Source: Phytohabitans sp037414955
Lineage (GTDB): Bacteria > Actinomycetota > Actinomycetes > Mycobacteriales > Micromonosporaceae
Direction of reading: 5' to 3'
Assembly: GCA_037414955.1 (NCBI GenBank)
Contig: JBBEWH010000164.1
Location: 6,860-70,859, forward strand
DNA length: 64,000 nt
The notes below the pieces were generated by a model that worked only from the letters and a program-made list of their open reading frames with translations, had not been told where the DNA came from and did no database searches. A program made the translations under genes and the position numbers. This document shows positions 8,618 through 16,899 of the stretch, in pieces. Positions within the stretch are counted from its first letter, which is position 1; each line of letters opens with the position of its first letter.

Positions 8618-9361
8618 GTGAGCGCGACGGAGGACGACGGCAGCGAGCCGGTGGCGGCGTACCCGGGATTTGACGTTCCAGCGCCGCCGCCGGAGCCGCG
8701 GCGGCGGCAGCCCTGGCTGGCCAGCCTGGTGGTGGCGGTCGTGCTGGCCGCGCTGGGCGCGCCGCTCGGCTGGTTGTGGGCGGCGCTGGCGCCGGGCGTG
8801 CCGATGGTGAAGGCCGACGACGGCGCCCGGCTGGTCGAGGCGCAGCCGGAGGAGTTCATCGCGGCGGACGGCTGGTTCACGCTGCTGGGCGTCGGGTTCG
8901 GCATCGTCGCCGCGGTCGTGGTCTGGCTGGTGCTCCGCCGGCACCGCGGGCCGCTGCTGCTGCTTGGGCTCGCCGTGGGTGCGGTGGGCACCGGCCTGGT
9001 CGCGTGGTGGCTCGGCGCCGAGGTGGCGCTCCGTGGCTGGGACCAGACGGTGGCCGACGCGGCGGTGGGTGCCGAGTTGTCCCGCCCGCCGGATCTGCGC
9101 GCGGGTGGCTTCGAATGGCTGTACGGCGTGATCCCGACCCTGCGCGGCGACGTGCTCATGCCCGCGTTCGGTGCGGTCGTCGCCTATACGCTGCTCGCCG
9201 GCTGGTCCCGCTATCCCAACCTGCAACACGACGACCCCGAGCCCGCTATCCCCGAGGACGAGCCCGCCGCCCCACAGCCCGGAGACCCGTGGCCCGCCGA
9301 CCAGCTGCCCGCCGCGCCGGAGGCCGAGCCCGCCAGGCCGGCCAAGCCGCCAACCCCATGA
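8618..9361 (+). CDS. DUF2567 family membrane protein
   Basis: A 247-residue protein with an N-terminal cytosolic segment rich in Pro and Arg and four predicted transmembrane segments (about 32-52, 86-106, 110-130 and 175-195). The extracytoplasmic loop VEAQPEEFIAADGWF is typical of DUF2567 proteins of actinobacteria. The C-terminal 45 residues are Pro/Ala/Glu-rich and probably disordered. The role is unknown. GTG 8618 follows a weak -10-like GAGGAT (8606-8611) by six nt. The TGA stop at 9359-9361 is inside palindrome copy 4. Confidence 0.85.
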   Translation: MSATEDDGSEPVAAYPGFDVPAPPPEPRRRQPWLASLVVAVVLAALGAPLGWLWAALAPGVPMVKADDGARLVEAQPEEFIAADGWFTLLGVGFGIVAAVVVWLVLRRHRGPLLLLGLAVGAVGTGLVAWWLGAEVALRGWDQTVADAAVGAELSRPPDLRAGGFEWLYGVIPTLRGDVLMPAFGAVVAYTLLAGWSRYPNLQHDDPEPAIPEDEPAAPQPGDPWPADQLPAAPEAEPARPAKPPTP

Positions 9362-9412
9362 TCAAGGCGTCCCTCAAGTAGTTCTAACTACTTGAGGGAC
9401 GCCGTGATCATG
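9357..9412. repeat. Family A palindrome, copy 4
   Basis: A 56-bp copy between convergent genes. The inner arms GTAGTT and AACTAC co-vary relative to the GTCGTT/AACGAC of other copies. One outer mismatch (GCCGTGATCATG on the right). It holds the stop of the plus-strand gene. Confidence 0.95.
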
Positions 9413-9423
9413 GAGGGAGAGGG

Positions 9424-10128
9424 TTAGTTGGCGCTCAGGGGGACGGCCAGCTCCGCCAGGGGGACAGGCACCGCGCGCACCCGCTCCAGCAGCGCCGCCT
9501 CGCGGGTGAGCATCCGCAGCTCGGTGCGCAGCCGCGCTGGCGTATCGGGCGCGGCGAGCAGGCGCTGCCGGTCGTCGAGGGTGAGGGCGGCCGTCGCGGC
9601 GACCAGGTGGGAGAGCACGGTCGGGTCTTCGGGCAGCTGCTCGCTGGGCTCCTCGGCGCCGGCCCGCATGAGCCGCAGGTATCGCCGGAACACCGCCAGC
9701 ACCCGGGGGGCCAGCAGCTCGGCCAGCGACTCCTGACCGGTGGGCTCGGGCAGCCACTCGACGGCACCGATCAGGTAGGGCTGCGACTCGGCGTCGACGT
9801 CGGTGAGGCGGAAGCGGCGCCGGCCCACGGTGACGATGTCGTACCGCCCGTCGGCCAGCTCGGTGACCTTGCGGATCTCGGCGGTGCACCCCACCTCGTA
9901 GAGCGTCACCTCCACCTTGCCGGGCAACGCCGCGCCGGAGCCGGTGGTGGGCAGCGCCTCCCAGCCGCGCCGGATCGCGACCACGCCGAACTCGCGGGGT
10001 GTGCCGTCGGGCAGGGCGAGGAGGTGGCGGATCAGCTCGCGGTAGCGTTCCTCGAAGATGTGCAGCGGCAACACCAGCCCGGGGAAGAGCACCGTCCCCA
10101 GCGGAAACACCGGCAACCGCTGATCCAC
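9424..10128 (-). CDS. Lon N-terminal (substrate-binding) domain protein
   Basis: A 234-residue stand-alone LON-substrate-binding domain: RLPVFPLGTVLFPGLVLPLHIFEERY at the N-terminus is the family hallmark, followed by a beta-rich core (FGVVAIRRGWE, YDIVTVGRRRFRL) and a helical C-terminal half. It has no AAA or protease domain. Such proteins are common in actinobacteria; the function is unknown, possibly protein quality control. GTG 10128 has TAGTTT on the minus strand (10135-10140), six nt upstream, so it is probably leaderless. It diverges from hisD across 86 bp. Confidence 0.9.
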   Translation of the reverse strand: MDQRLPVFPLGTVLFPGLVLPLHIFEERYRELIRHLLALPDGTPREFGVVAIRRGWEALPTTGSGAALPGKVEVTLYEVGCTAEIRKVTELADGRYDIVTVGRRRFRLTDVDAESQPYLIGAVEWLPEPTGQESLAELLAPRVLAVFRRYLRLMRAGAEEPSEQLPEDPTVLSHLVAATAALTLDDRQRLLAAPDTPARLRTELRMLTREAALLERVRAVPVPLAELAVPLSAN

Positions 10129-10134
10129 TTCACC

Positions 10135-10140
10135 AAACTA
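10135..10140 (-). promoter_or_regulatory. -10 box of the Lon-domain gene
   Basis: TAGTTT on the minus strand, six nt before GTG 10128. Transcription would begin at or next to the start codon. Confidence 0.55.
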
Positions 10141-10202
10141 CCGGAAGATTCCCACAGCTCGGACCCGCCGGACGGGCGCGCTCGGCGTGCGTCCGGCCCG
10201 CA

Positions 10203-10208
10203 TAGACT
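10203..10208 (+). promoter_or_regulatory. -10 box of the his operon
   Basis: TAGACT with six nt to GTG 10215. No Shine-Dalgarno sequence fits this start, so hisD is probably translated from a leaderless mRNA. There is no room for a transcribed attenuator. Confidence 0.6.
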
Positions 10209-10214
10209 TGTCGC

Positions 10215-11504
10215 GTGTTGAACCGGATCGACCTGCGGGGCAGCGACGCTGATCCCCGCGGCCTTCTGCCCCGCGCCCAGCTCGACGTCTCCGTCGCGGT
10301 CGACAAGATCCGACCGGTCGTCGAGGCGGTGCGTGAGCATGGTTTCGCCGCGATCCAGGAGGCGACCGAGCGGTTCGACGGGGTGACCATCGAGCGGCTG
10401 CGGGTGCCGGCCGAGGAGATCGCGGCCGCGGTCGACGCGCTCGACGTCGACGTGCGCGCGGCGCTCGTGGAGTGCATCACGCGGGCCCGCAAGGTGCACG
10501 CCGACCAGCGGCGCACCGACGTCACCACCCAGGTGGTGCCGGGCGGCACCGTCACCGAGCGCTGGGTGCCGGTGCAGCGGGTCGGGCTGTATGTGCCCGG
10601 TGGCCGCGCCATGTACCCGTCGTCCGTGGTCATGAACGTGGTGCCCGCCCAGGTGGCCGGCGTCCAGGAGCTGGTCGTCACGAGCCCGCCGCAGGCCGAC
10701 AACGGCGGCCTGCCGGACCCGCGAGTGCTCGCCGCGTGCGCGCTGCTGGGCGTTGACGAGGTCTACGCGGTCGGCGGCGCCCAGGCCATCGCCATGCTGG
10801 CGTACGGGGCCGAGGAGTGCCGGCCCGTCGACATGATCACCGGGCCGGGCAACGTGTGGGTCACCGCCGCGAAGCGGCTGCTGCGCGGCGTCGTCGGCAT
10901 CGATGCCGAGGCCGGCCCGACCGAGATCGCCATCCTCGCCGACGACACGGCCGACCCGGTGCACGTCGCGGCCGACCTGATCAGCCAGGCCGAGCACGAC
11001 CCGCTGGCCGCGAGCGTGCTGGTCACGCCGTCCGAGGCGCTGGTCGAGGCCGTCGAGCGCGAGCTGACCCGGCTGGTCGCGGCCACGAAACACCAAGGGC
11101 GGATCACCGAGGCCCTGACGGGCACGCAGTCCGGCGCGGTGCTCGTCGACGACCTCGACGCGGGGCTCGCGGTGGTCGACGCGTACGCCGCGGAGCACCT
11201 GGAGATCCAGACGGTCGCGGCCCGCGCGCTGGCGATGCGGGTACGGCACGCCGGCGCGATCTTCGTGGGCGCCTACTCGCCGGTGTCGCTCGGCGACTAC
11301 TGCGCCGGATCCAACCACGTGCTGCCCACCGGCGGCTGCGCCCGGCACTCGTCGGGCCTGTCGGTGCAGTCCTTCCTGCGCGGCATCCACGTCATCGACT
11401 ACGACGAGGCGGCGCTGCGCGACGTGGCCGGCCACGTCGTCACACTGGCCAATGTGGAGGATCTGCCGGCGCACGGCGAGGCGGTCACGGCGAGGTTCTC
11501 ATGA
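10215..11504 (+). CDS. hisD: Histidinol dehydrogenase
   Basis: The enzyme oxidises L-histidinol to histidine in two NAD-dependent steps, the last reactions of the pathway. At 429 residues it is standard length. The catalytic pair Glu327-His328 sits in AAEHLEIQT, matching Glu326-His327 of the Salmonella enzyme. The NAD-site segment YVPGGRAMYPSSV and the C-terminal zinc-site region SNHVLPTGG are present. It is the first gene of the his operon, and its TGA overlaps the hisC ATG (ATGA). Confidence 0.97.
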   Translation: MLNRIDLRGSDADPRGLLPRAQLDVSVAVDKIRPVVEAVREHGFAAIQEATERFDGVTIERLRVPAEEIAAAVDALDVDVRAALVECITRARKVHADQRRTDVTTQVVPGGTVTERWVPVQRVGLYVPGGRAMYPSSVVMNVVPAQVAGVQELVVTSPPQADNGGLPDPRVLAACALLGVDEVYAVGGAQAIAMLAYGAEECRPVDMITGPGNVWVTAAKRLLRGVVGIDAEAGPTEIAILADDTADPVHVAADLISQAEHDPLAASVLVTPSEALVEAVERELTRLVAATKHQGRITEALTGTQSGAVLVDDLDAGLAVVDAYAAEHLEIQTVAARALAMRVRHAGAIFVGAYSPVSLGDYCAGSNHVLPTGGCARHSSGLSVQSFLRGIHVIDYDEAALRDVAGHVVTLANVEDLPAHGEAVTARFS

Positions 11505-12556
11505 GCCTGCCGATCCGCGAGGACCTGCGCGGGCTCACGCCCTACGGCGCGCCGCAGCTCGACGTGCCGGTCCGCCTCAACACCAACGAGAATTCCTACC
11601 CGGTGCCCGACACCGTGGTCGAGGCGATCGGCAAGGCGCTCCAGGCCGAGCTGCGCGACCTCAACCGCTATCCCGACCGCGACGCGATGGCGCTGCGCGC
11701 CGACCTGGCGGCATACCTGGGTCACGGCCTGCACCCGGAGGGCGTCTGGGCGGCCAACGGCTCCAACGAGGTGCAGCAGCAGCTCCTGCAGGCGTTCGCC
11801 GGGCCGGGCCGCACCGCGCTGGGCTTCACCCCGGCCTACTCGATGCACCCGCTGCTCGCCATGGGCACCGGCACGGCGTGGGTCGACGGCTACCGGGCCG
11901 AAGACTTCGGCCTCTCCGCCGACCACGCGGTCGCGCAGATCGAGCGGCACCGGCCGGACATCGTCTTCCTCTGCTCGCCCAACAACCCGACCGGCACCGC
12001 GCTCGACCTCGACGTGGCCCGCGCGGTGCTCGAGGTCGCGCCCGGCATGGTGGTCGTCGACGAGGCCTACGCGGAGTTCGCCCGGCCGGGCACCCCGAGC
12101 GCGCTCAGCCTGCTGCCCGGCCACCCCCGGCTCGTGGTGACCCGCACGATGAGCAAGGCGTTCGGGTTCGCCGGCGGCCGGCTGGGCTACCTCGCGGCCG
12201 ATCCGGCGGTGGTCGACGCGATCCAGCTCGTCCGCTTGCCGTACCACCTCTCCGCCCTCACCCAGGCCGCCGCCCGCGCGGCGCTCGCGCACCGCGGCGC
12301 CCTGCTGGCCACCGTCGAGGCCATCAAGGAGCAGCGCGACCGCATCGTCGCGACGCTGCGGTCGCGCGGCCTGCGGGTCGCCGACAGTGACGCCAACTTC
12401 GTCCTGTACGAGGTGACCGGTGACCAGAAAATCGCGTGGCGGGCGCTGCTCGACCGTGGTGTGCTCGTGCGCGACGTGGGCATACCGGGCTGGCTGCGGG
12501 TGACCGCCGGCACGCCCAGTGAGACCGACGCGTTCCTGGAGGCTGTTTTCTCGTGA
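11501..12556 (+). CDS. hisC: Histidinol-phosphate aminotransferase
   Basis: A PLP-dependent fold-type I enzyme converting imidazole acetol phosphate to histidinol phosphate with glutamate. It has 351 residues. Motifs: NTNENSYPVP near the N-terminus, SPNNPTGT, DEAYAEF, and the Schiff-base lysine Lys219 in TMSKAFGFAGGRLGY. It overlaps hisD by 4 bp and hisB by 4 bp, so translation of the three genes is probably coupled. Confidence 0.97.
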   Translation: MSLPIREDLRGLTPYGAPQLDVPVRLNTNENSYPVPDTVVEAIGKALQAELRDLNRYPDRDAMALRADLAAYLGHGLHPEGVWAANGSNEVQQQLLQAFAGPGRTALGFTPAYSMHPLLAMGTGTAWVDGYRAEDFGLSADHAVAQIERHRPDIVFLCSPNNPTGTALDLDVARAVLEVAPGMVVVDEAYAEFARPGTPSALSLLPGHPRLVVTRTMSKAFGFAGGRLGYLAADPAVVDAIQLVRLPYHLSALTQAAARAALAHRGALLATVEAIKEQRDRIVATLRSRGLRVADSDANFVLYEVTGDQKIAWRALLDRGVLVRDVGIPGWLRVTAGTPSETDAFLEAVFS

Positions 12557-13164
12557 GCCGCACCGCCCGGGTGGAACGGACCACCAAAGAGACGAAGGTG
12601 CTCGTCGAGCTGGATCTCGACGGCACCGGCAAGGGCGACATCACCACCGGTGTCGGGTTCTACGACCACATGCTGAATCAGATCGCCCGGCACGGCGGCT
12701 TCGACCTCACCGTGCACACGGTCGGCGACCTGGAGATCGACGCGCATCACACGATGGAGGACACCGCGCTCGCGCTGGGCGCGGCGTTCGCGGAGGCGCT
12801 GGGCGACAAAGCGGGCATCCGGCGGTACGGTTCGGCCGTCGTCCCGATGGACGAGGTGCTCGTGCAGGCCGCCGTCGACCTGTCCGGCCGGCCCTACGTG
12901 GTGCACGACGAGCCGCCCCTCGCGCCGTACATCGGGCCGGTCTACCCCACCAGCATGACCCGGCACATCTTCGAGTCGTTCGGGCTGTCCGCGCACGTGA
13001 CGCTGCACGTGACGGTGCTGCGCGCGGCCCGGCCGGGCGGTCACCCCGACGCGCACCACGTGGTCGAGGGTCAGTTCAAGGCGGTGGCGCGGGCGCTCCG
13101 CGAGGCCGTCGCGATCGATCCGCGCAACGCGGGCGTCGTGCCCAGCACCAAGGGGACGCTATGA
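12553..13164 (+). CDS. hisB: Imidazoleglycerol-phosphate dehydratase
   Basis: A 203-residue monofunctional HisB without the phosphatase domain found in E. coli. The two His-rich manganese-binding motifs are DAHHTMEDTALALG (about residues 58-71) and DAHHVVEGQFKAVARAL (near residue 167). The start is GTG 12553, overlapping the hisC stop. As HisB lacks phosphatase activity, a separate histidinol phosphatase is needed; the IMPase-like gene at 6088-7125 is a candidate. Confidence 0.97.
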   Translation: MSRTARVERTTKETKVLVELDLDGTGKGDITTGVGFYDHMLNQIARHGGFDLTVHTVGDLEIDAHHTMEDTALALGAAFAEALGDKAGIRRYGSAVVPMDEVLVQAAVDLSGRPYVVHDEPPLAPYIGPVYPTSMTRHIFESFGLSAHVTLHVTVLRAARPGGHPDAHHVVEGQFKAVARALREAVAIDPRNAGVVPSTKGTL

Positions 13165-13331
13165 GTAGCCTGCTGCCGGTCGCGATGTTCGCGCTCGCGG
13201 GCGTACTGGTCGGTGGTGCCTGGTCCATGCACAAGCAGGGCGCCGGGCGCGCGGCGATCGGCCTGGTCGGCGTGCTGGCCGCCCTTGCCGCCGCGGGCGG
13301 CGTGCTGTGGCTCCTCCCCGGGGAGGGCTGA
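13161..13331 (+). CDS. Small two-helix membrane protein in the his operon
   Basis: A 56-residue ORF that overlaps both neighbours: its ATG shares ATGA with the hisB stop and its TGA shares one base with the hisH ATG. It has two hydrophobic segments (about 4-20 and 33-50) separated by a short basic loop WSMHKQGAGRAAIG. No catalytic features are seen. The tight coupling on both sides argues that it is a real gene. A role at the membrane during histidine synthesis is not established. Confidence 0.75.
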   Translation: MSSLLPVAMFALAGVLVGGAWSMHKQGAGRAAIGLVGVLAALAAAGGVLWLLPGEG

Positions 13332-13936
13332 TGCCCTCGGTCGTCGTGCTCGACTACGGGTCGGGCAACCTGCGGTCCGCCGAGCGCGCCCTGGCGCGGG
13401 CCGGCGGTGACGTGACCGTCACCCCCGACCTGGCTCGTGCGGCCGCGGCGGATGGGCTGGTCGTGCCGGGCGTCGGGGCATACGCGGCCTGCATGGCCGG
13501 CATCGAGGCGATCGACGCCGGCCCGGTGATCGCGGAGCGGGTCGCCGCCGGGCGCCCGGTCCTCGGCATCTGCGTCGGCATGCAGATCCTTTTCGAGTAC
13601 GGCGAGGAGCACGGCGTCGTCACGAAAGGGCTGGGCCTGCTGCCGGGCGGCGTGACCCGGCTCCCCGCCGAGCGGGTGCCCCACATGGGCTGGAACACGG
13701 TCGACCCCGCCCCTGGCACCCGCTTGTTCGCCGGCCTCCCGCCAGACACGAGGTTCTACTTCGTCCACTCGTACGCGGCGTTCGGCTCCGGCCCCGGCGT
13801 GACCACCTGCACCCACGAGACGGCCCCGTTCGTGGCAGCGGTGGAACGCGGCGTGGTGAGTGCAACCCAATTCCACCCGGAAAAGTCCGGCGACGCCGGC
13901 GCCGCCCTCCTGAAGAACTGGATCGGCACGTTGTGA
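13331..13936 (+). CDS. hisH: Imidazole glycerol phosphate synthase, glutaminase subunit
   Basis: A 201-residue class I glutamine amidotransferase that passes ammonia to HisF. Catalytic triad: Cys81 in GICVGMQ, His182 and Glu184 in QFHPEKSG. The start DYGSGNLRS is typical. Its partner hisF lies 1.2 kb downstream, after a small gene, priA and a palindrome. Confidence 0.97.
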   Translation: MPSVVVLDYGSGNLRSAERALARAGGDVTVTPDLARAAAADGLVVPGVGAYAACMAGIEAIDAGPVIAERVAAGRPVLGICVGMQILFEYGEEHGVVTKGLGLLPGGVTRLPAERVPHMGWNTVDPAPGTRLFAGLPPDTRFYFVHSYAAFGSGPGVTTCTHETAPFVAAVERGVVSATQFHPEKSGDAGAALLKNWIGTL

Positions 13937-13961
13937 CCGCGCTCCCCACCCTTACCCTCGG

Positions 13962-14039
13962 CGTTGATCGAGGAAGTTTCGTGGCTATCATGTCCGGATT
14001 TATCGGGACTTCATACCCACGGAACGTCCTCGATCAACG
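13962..14039. repeat. Imperfect long hairpin after hisH
   Basis: CGTTGATCGAGGA at 13962-13974 pairs with TCCTCGATCAACG at 14027-14039. The arms extend imperfectly inward (GTTTCGTGG against CCACGGAAC). It lies between hisH and the next gene and has GATC near both ends. Confidence 0.85.
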
Positions 14040-14050
14040 TGGAGAGAGCG

Positions 14051-14377
14051 GTGGCCGCGGTGTCTAAGGAGCGGGCCAAGCGGCGGGCGGAGCGGGCCGC
14101 GGTGGTCGCGCGGGAGCGGGCGGTCGCCGAGCGGCGGCGGCAGCGGCGCGCGGCGTTGCGGCGGTTGCGGCCCAGCCTGCCGCGGCGGCGGCGCACCGGC
14201 CGGCTCTTCGCCCGCCGCAGCCGCGCCCAACGGGCCGGCATCGCCGCGCTGACGGTCGTGCTGCTGGCCCTCGTGTGGCTGCTGGTCGAACCGGTGGCGC
14301 TCCGGATCGCGCTGATCGCGCTGTCGTTGCTCGTCCTCCCGGCCGTCGTGGTGATCGCGCTCGGCCGGCGCACCTAG
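14051..14377 (+). CDS. Basic-tailed small membrane protein
   Basis: About 108 residues. The N-terminal 55 residues are extremely Arg-rich (KERAKRRAERAA, RRRRTGRLFARRSRAQRAG), probably cytosolic and nucleic-acid or lipid binding. Two hydrophobic helices follow (about 62-80 and 85-103). GTG 14051 was chosen because GGAGAG lies five nt upstream; GTG 14039 or 14060 in the same frame are alternatives. It is 10 bp before priA, so probably co-transcribed. The function is unknown. Confidence 0.65.
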   Translation: MAAVSKERAKRRAERAAVVARERAVAERRRQRRAALRRLRPSLPRRRRTGRLFARRSRAQRAGIAALTVVLLALVWLLVEPVALRIALIALSLLVLPAVVVIALGRRT

Positions 14378-14387
14378 GAGCCTGTCC

Positions 14388-15113
14388 GTGAGCCTTGTTC
14401 TTCTCCCCGCTGTCGATGTCGCCGACGGCCAAGCGGTCCGCCTCGTGCAGGGCGCCGCCGGCAGCGAGACCGTCTACGGTGACCCGCTCGACGCCGCCCT
14501 CGCCTGGCAGCGCGATGGCGCCTCGTGGGTGCACCTGGTCGACCTCGACGCCGCGTTCGGCCGCGGCTCCAACGCCGAGCAGCTGTCCGAGGTGGTCGGC
14601 CGGCTCGACGTGCGCGTGGAGCTGTCCGGCGGCATCCGCGACGACGAGTCGCTGCGCCGGGCGCTGGCCACCGGGGCGGCCCGGGTCAACATCGGCACCG
14701 CCGCCCTGGAAGACCCGGAGTGGTGTGACCGGGTGGTCGGCGAGTACGGCGAGCGGGTGGCCATCGGGCTCGACGTGCGCGGCCACACGCTGTCCGCGCG
14801 CGGCTGGACCCGCGACGGCGGCGACCTCTTCGAGGTGCTGGAGCGGCTGGAGAAGGCTGGCTGCCAGCGATACGTGGTGACCGACGTGCACCGCGACGGC
14901 ACCCTCACCGGCCCCAACCTCGACCTGCTGCGCGAGGTCTGTGGCCGCACCGAGAAGCCGGTCATCGCCAGCGGCGGCGTGTCCACACTGGACGACCTGC
15001 GCGCGCTGTCCGGCCTCGAGGCGGACGGCGTCGAGGGCGTGATCGTCGGCAAGGCCCTGTACGCGGGCGCGTTCACCGTCGCCCAAGCGCTCGAAGCGCT
15101 GGCCCTCCCATGA
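14388..15113 (+). CDS. priA: Phosphoribosyl isomerase A (HisA/PriA)
   Basis: A 241-residue TIM barrel that isomerises ProFAR to PRFAR in histidine synthesis. Asp10 in LPAVDVADGQ and the TDVHRDGT segment (166-171) supply the general acid/base positions. Actinobacterial members usually also carry the TrpF activity (PRA isomerase); no trpF lies in the trp cluster here, which supports dual function. The start is GTG 14388 with GGAG upstream. The TGA stop (15111-15113) is in palindrome copy 5, which separates this gene from hisF. Confidence 0.95.
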   Translation: MSLVLLPAVDVADGQAVRLVQGAAGSETVYGDPLDAALAWQRDGASWVHLVDLDAAFGRGSNAEQLSEVVGRLDVRVELSGGIRDDESLRRALATGAARVNIGTAALEDPEWCDRVVGEYGERVAIGLDVRGHTLSARGWTRDGGDLFEVLERLEKAGCQRYVVTDVHRDGTLTGPNLDLLREVCGRTEKPVIASGGVSTLDDLRALSGLEADGVEGVIVGKALYAGAFTVAQALEALALP

Positions 15114-15164
15114 TCGAGGCGTCCTTCACGTCGTTAGAGCAGCGTCAGGGACGCCCTGATCGTG
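15109..15164. repeat. Family A palindrome, copy 5
   Basis: A 56-bp variant with CATGATCGAGG on the left and CCTGATCGTG on the right, inside the his operon between priA and hisF. It provides the priA stop codon. Confidence 0.93.
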
Positions 15165-15177
15165 GAAAGGTCGCATC

Positions 15178-15936
15178 GTGACGGTGGCCGTACGCGTCAT
15201 CCCGTGCCTGGACGTCGATGCCGGGCGGGTGGTGAAGGGCGTGAACTTCCTCGACCTGCGCGACGCCGGCGACCCGGTCGAGCTGGCGGCGGCGTACGAC
15301 GCGGCCGGCGCCGACGAGCTCACCTTCCTCGACGTGACCGCGTCCTCCGACGACCGGGGCACCATGCTCGACGTGGTACGCCGCACCGCCGAGTCGGTCT
15401 TCATCCCGCTGACCGTCGGCGGTGGCATCCGCTCAGTGGCCAATGTGGACACCCTGCTGCGGGCGGGCGCCGACAAGGTGGGCGTGAACACGGCGGCCAT
15501 CGCCCGGCCCGCCTTGGTGTCCGAGATCGCGGACCGGTTCGGCAACCAGGTGCTGGTGCTGTCGCTCGACGTGCGGCGCGGGTCGACGCCGAGCGGCTTC
15601 GAGGTCACCACGCACGGCGGTCGCCGGGGCACCGGCATCGACGCGGTCGACTGGGCGCGGCGCGGCGCCGAGCTGGGGGCGGGGGAGATCCTGCTGAACT
15701 CGATGGACGCGGACGGCACCAAGGCCGGCTTCGACCTGGAGCTGATCCGGGCGGTCCGGGCCGTGGTCGACATCCCGGTGATCGCGAGCGGCGGCGCGGG
15801 CGCGCTGGGTGACTTCCCGCCGGCCGTCGAGGCGGGCGCCGACGCGGTGCTCGCCGCGAGCGTCTTCCACTTCGGCGAGCTGACCATCGGCGACGTCAAG
15901 CAGACCCTGCGCACGGCGGGCCACCCCATCCGCTAA
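15178..15936 (+). CDS. hisF: Imidazole glycerol phosphate synthase, cyclase subunit
   Basis: A 252-residue TIM barrel that uses ammonia from HisH to make imidazole glycerol phosphate and AICAR from PRFAR. Asp12 in IPCLDVDAG and the second catalytic Asp in LNSMDADGTKAG are present. GTG 15178 has GGAAAGG 8-14 nt upstream. The intervening palindrome could make hisF expression partly independent of the upstream genes. Confidence 0.97.
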   Translation: MTVAVRVIPCLDVDAGRVVKGVNFLDLRDAGDPVELAAAYDAAGADELTFLDVTASSDDRGTMLDVVRRTAESVFIPLTVGGGIRSVANVDTLLRAGADKVGVNTAAIARPALVSEIADRFGNQVLVLSLDVRRGSTPSGFEVTTHGGRRGTGIDAVDWARRGAELGAGEILLNSMDADGTKAGFDLELIRAVRAVVDIPVIASGGAGALGDFPPAVEAGADAVLAASVFHFGELTIGDVKQTLRTAGHPIR

Positions 15937-15940
15937 CTTC

Positions 15941-15996
15941 CATGATCAAGGCGTCCCTCATGTCGTTAGAGCAGCATGAAGGACGCCTTGATCATG
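15941..15996. repeat. Family A palindrome, copy 6
   Basis: A 56-bp copy 5 bp after the hisF stop. Pairing extends 4 bp beyond the shared core (CTTC before, GAAG after). Confidence 0.95.
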
Positions 15997-16002
15997 GAAG
16001 GG

Positions 16003-16008
16003 TAGGGT
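16003..16008 (+). promoter_or_regulatory. -10 box just after a palindrome
   Basis: TAGGGT, 6 bp past palindrome copy 6 and six nt before GTG 16015. The -35 region would fall inside the right arm of the palindrome. Confidence 0.5.
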
Positions 16009-16014
16009 CTGCGC

Positions 16015-16404
16015 GTGCGGATTGATCTGGTCGCGGTGATCGTCGAGGACTACGACCCGGCGATCGAGTTCTTCACCACGGCGCTCGGCTTCGACCTGGT
16101 CGAGGACTCGCCGTCGTTGACCAACGACGGTCGCCCCAAGCGTTGGGTCGTCGTGCGCCCGCCCGGCGCGGCGACCGGCCTCCTCCTCGCCCGCGCCGAC
16201 GGCGAGCGCCAGGAGGCCGCGGTCGGGAACCAGGTGGCCGGGCGGGTCGGCTTCTTCCTCCGGGTGGACTCCTTCGAGGAGGCCTACGCCCGCATGGTGG
16301 CCGCCGGCGTCGAGTTCGTGACCGCGCCCCGCACCGAGCCGTACGGGCGGGTCGCGGTCTTCCTCGACATCGCCGGCAACCGCTGGGACCTCGTCGGCCC
16401 CTGA
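16015..16404 (+). CDS. VOC (glyoxalase/bleomycin-resistance) family protein
   Basis: A 129-residue protein with the two beta-alpha-beta-beta-beta modules of the vicinal oxygen chelate fold: DYDPAIEFFTTALGFDLVED and SFEEAYARMVAAGVEFV. The C-terminal DIAGNRWDLVGP carries the usual GN.WDL close, but the metal-binding Glu is replaced by Asp in FLDIAG. The substrate is unknown. The start is GTG 16015 in a leaderless arrangement. Confidence 0.85.
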   Translation: MRIDLVAVIVEDYDPAIEFFTTALGFDLVEDSPSLTNDGRPKRWVVVRPPGAATGLLLARADGERQEAAVGNQVAGRVGFFLRVDSFEEAYARMVAAGVEFVTAPRTEPYGRVAVFLDIAGNRWDLVGP

Positions 16405-16410
16405 CCCTCC

Positions 16411-16466
16411 CATGATCAAGGCGTCCCTGTAGTCGTGAGAACTACGTGAAGGACGCCTTGATCATG
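16411..16466. repeat. Family A palindrome, copy 7
   Basis: A 56-bp copy between convergent genes, 6 bp after one stop and overlapping the TGA of the other (16462-16464, minus strand). Confidence 0.95.
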
Positions 16467-16842
16467 AGAGGCGTTCGACGTAGGGGGCGCGCCAGTCGGG
16501 GGAGGGGTCGGCGCCCACCACCGTCCAGTACTCGCGGCCCGCGACGACCTTGCCGTCGCGCACGGTCCAGAACGACGCCACCCGGTGCAGCCCCATGGTC
16601 TCGTGCGGCACCTCGACCTCGGAGACGACCGTCTCACCGTTCGCCACGATTCGCAGGACGTTGATCGACCAGCCCTCCGGGTACTCCGCGTTGATCGTCA
16701 CGTAGTTGTCGCGACCCACGATCCGCTCCTGGCTGACCGGCCACTCAACCACCAGATCGTCGGCGAGCAACTCACCCACCCCGGCCCAGTCGCGCGCCTG
16801 CATGCGCTCCCACAGCGACTGGATGATCTTCGAAGAATCCAT
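16462..16842 (-). CDS. SnoaL-like/NTF2-fold protein
   Basis: A 126-residue protein starting MDSSKIIQSLWERMQARDW, with a cone-shaped NTF2-like pattern: N-terminal helices, then VVEWPVSQERIVGRDNY, and long beta strands (ETVVSEVEVP, VASFWTVRDGKVVAGREYW). Members act as polyketide cyclases, isomerases or small-ligand binders; no specific substrate is evident. ATG 16842 has GATAGT on the minus strand (16850-16855), seven nt away. The stop TGA comes from palindrome copy 7. Confidence 0.8.
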   Translation of the reverse strand: MDSSKIIQSLWERMQARDWAGVGELLADDLVVEWPVSQERIVGRDNYVTINAEYPEGWSINVLRIVANGETVVSEVEVPHETMGLHRVASFWTVRDGKVVAGREYWTVVGADPSPDWRAPYVERLS

Positions 16843-16899
16843 GCCGCGCACTATCGCACCCACCCCCGACAAACACGATGAGGGCAGCGCGTGCGCCGT

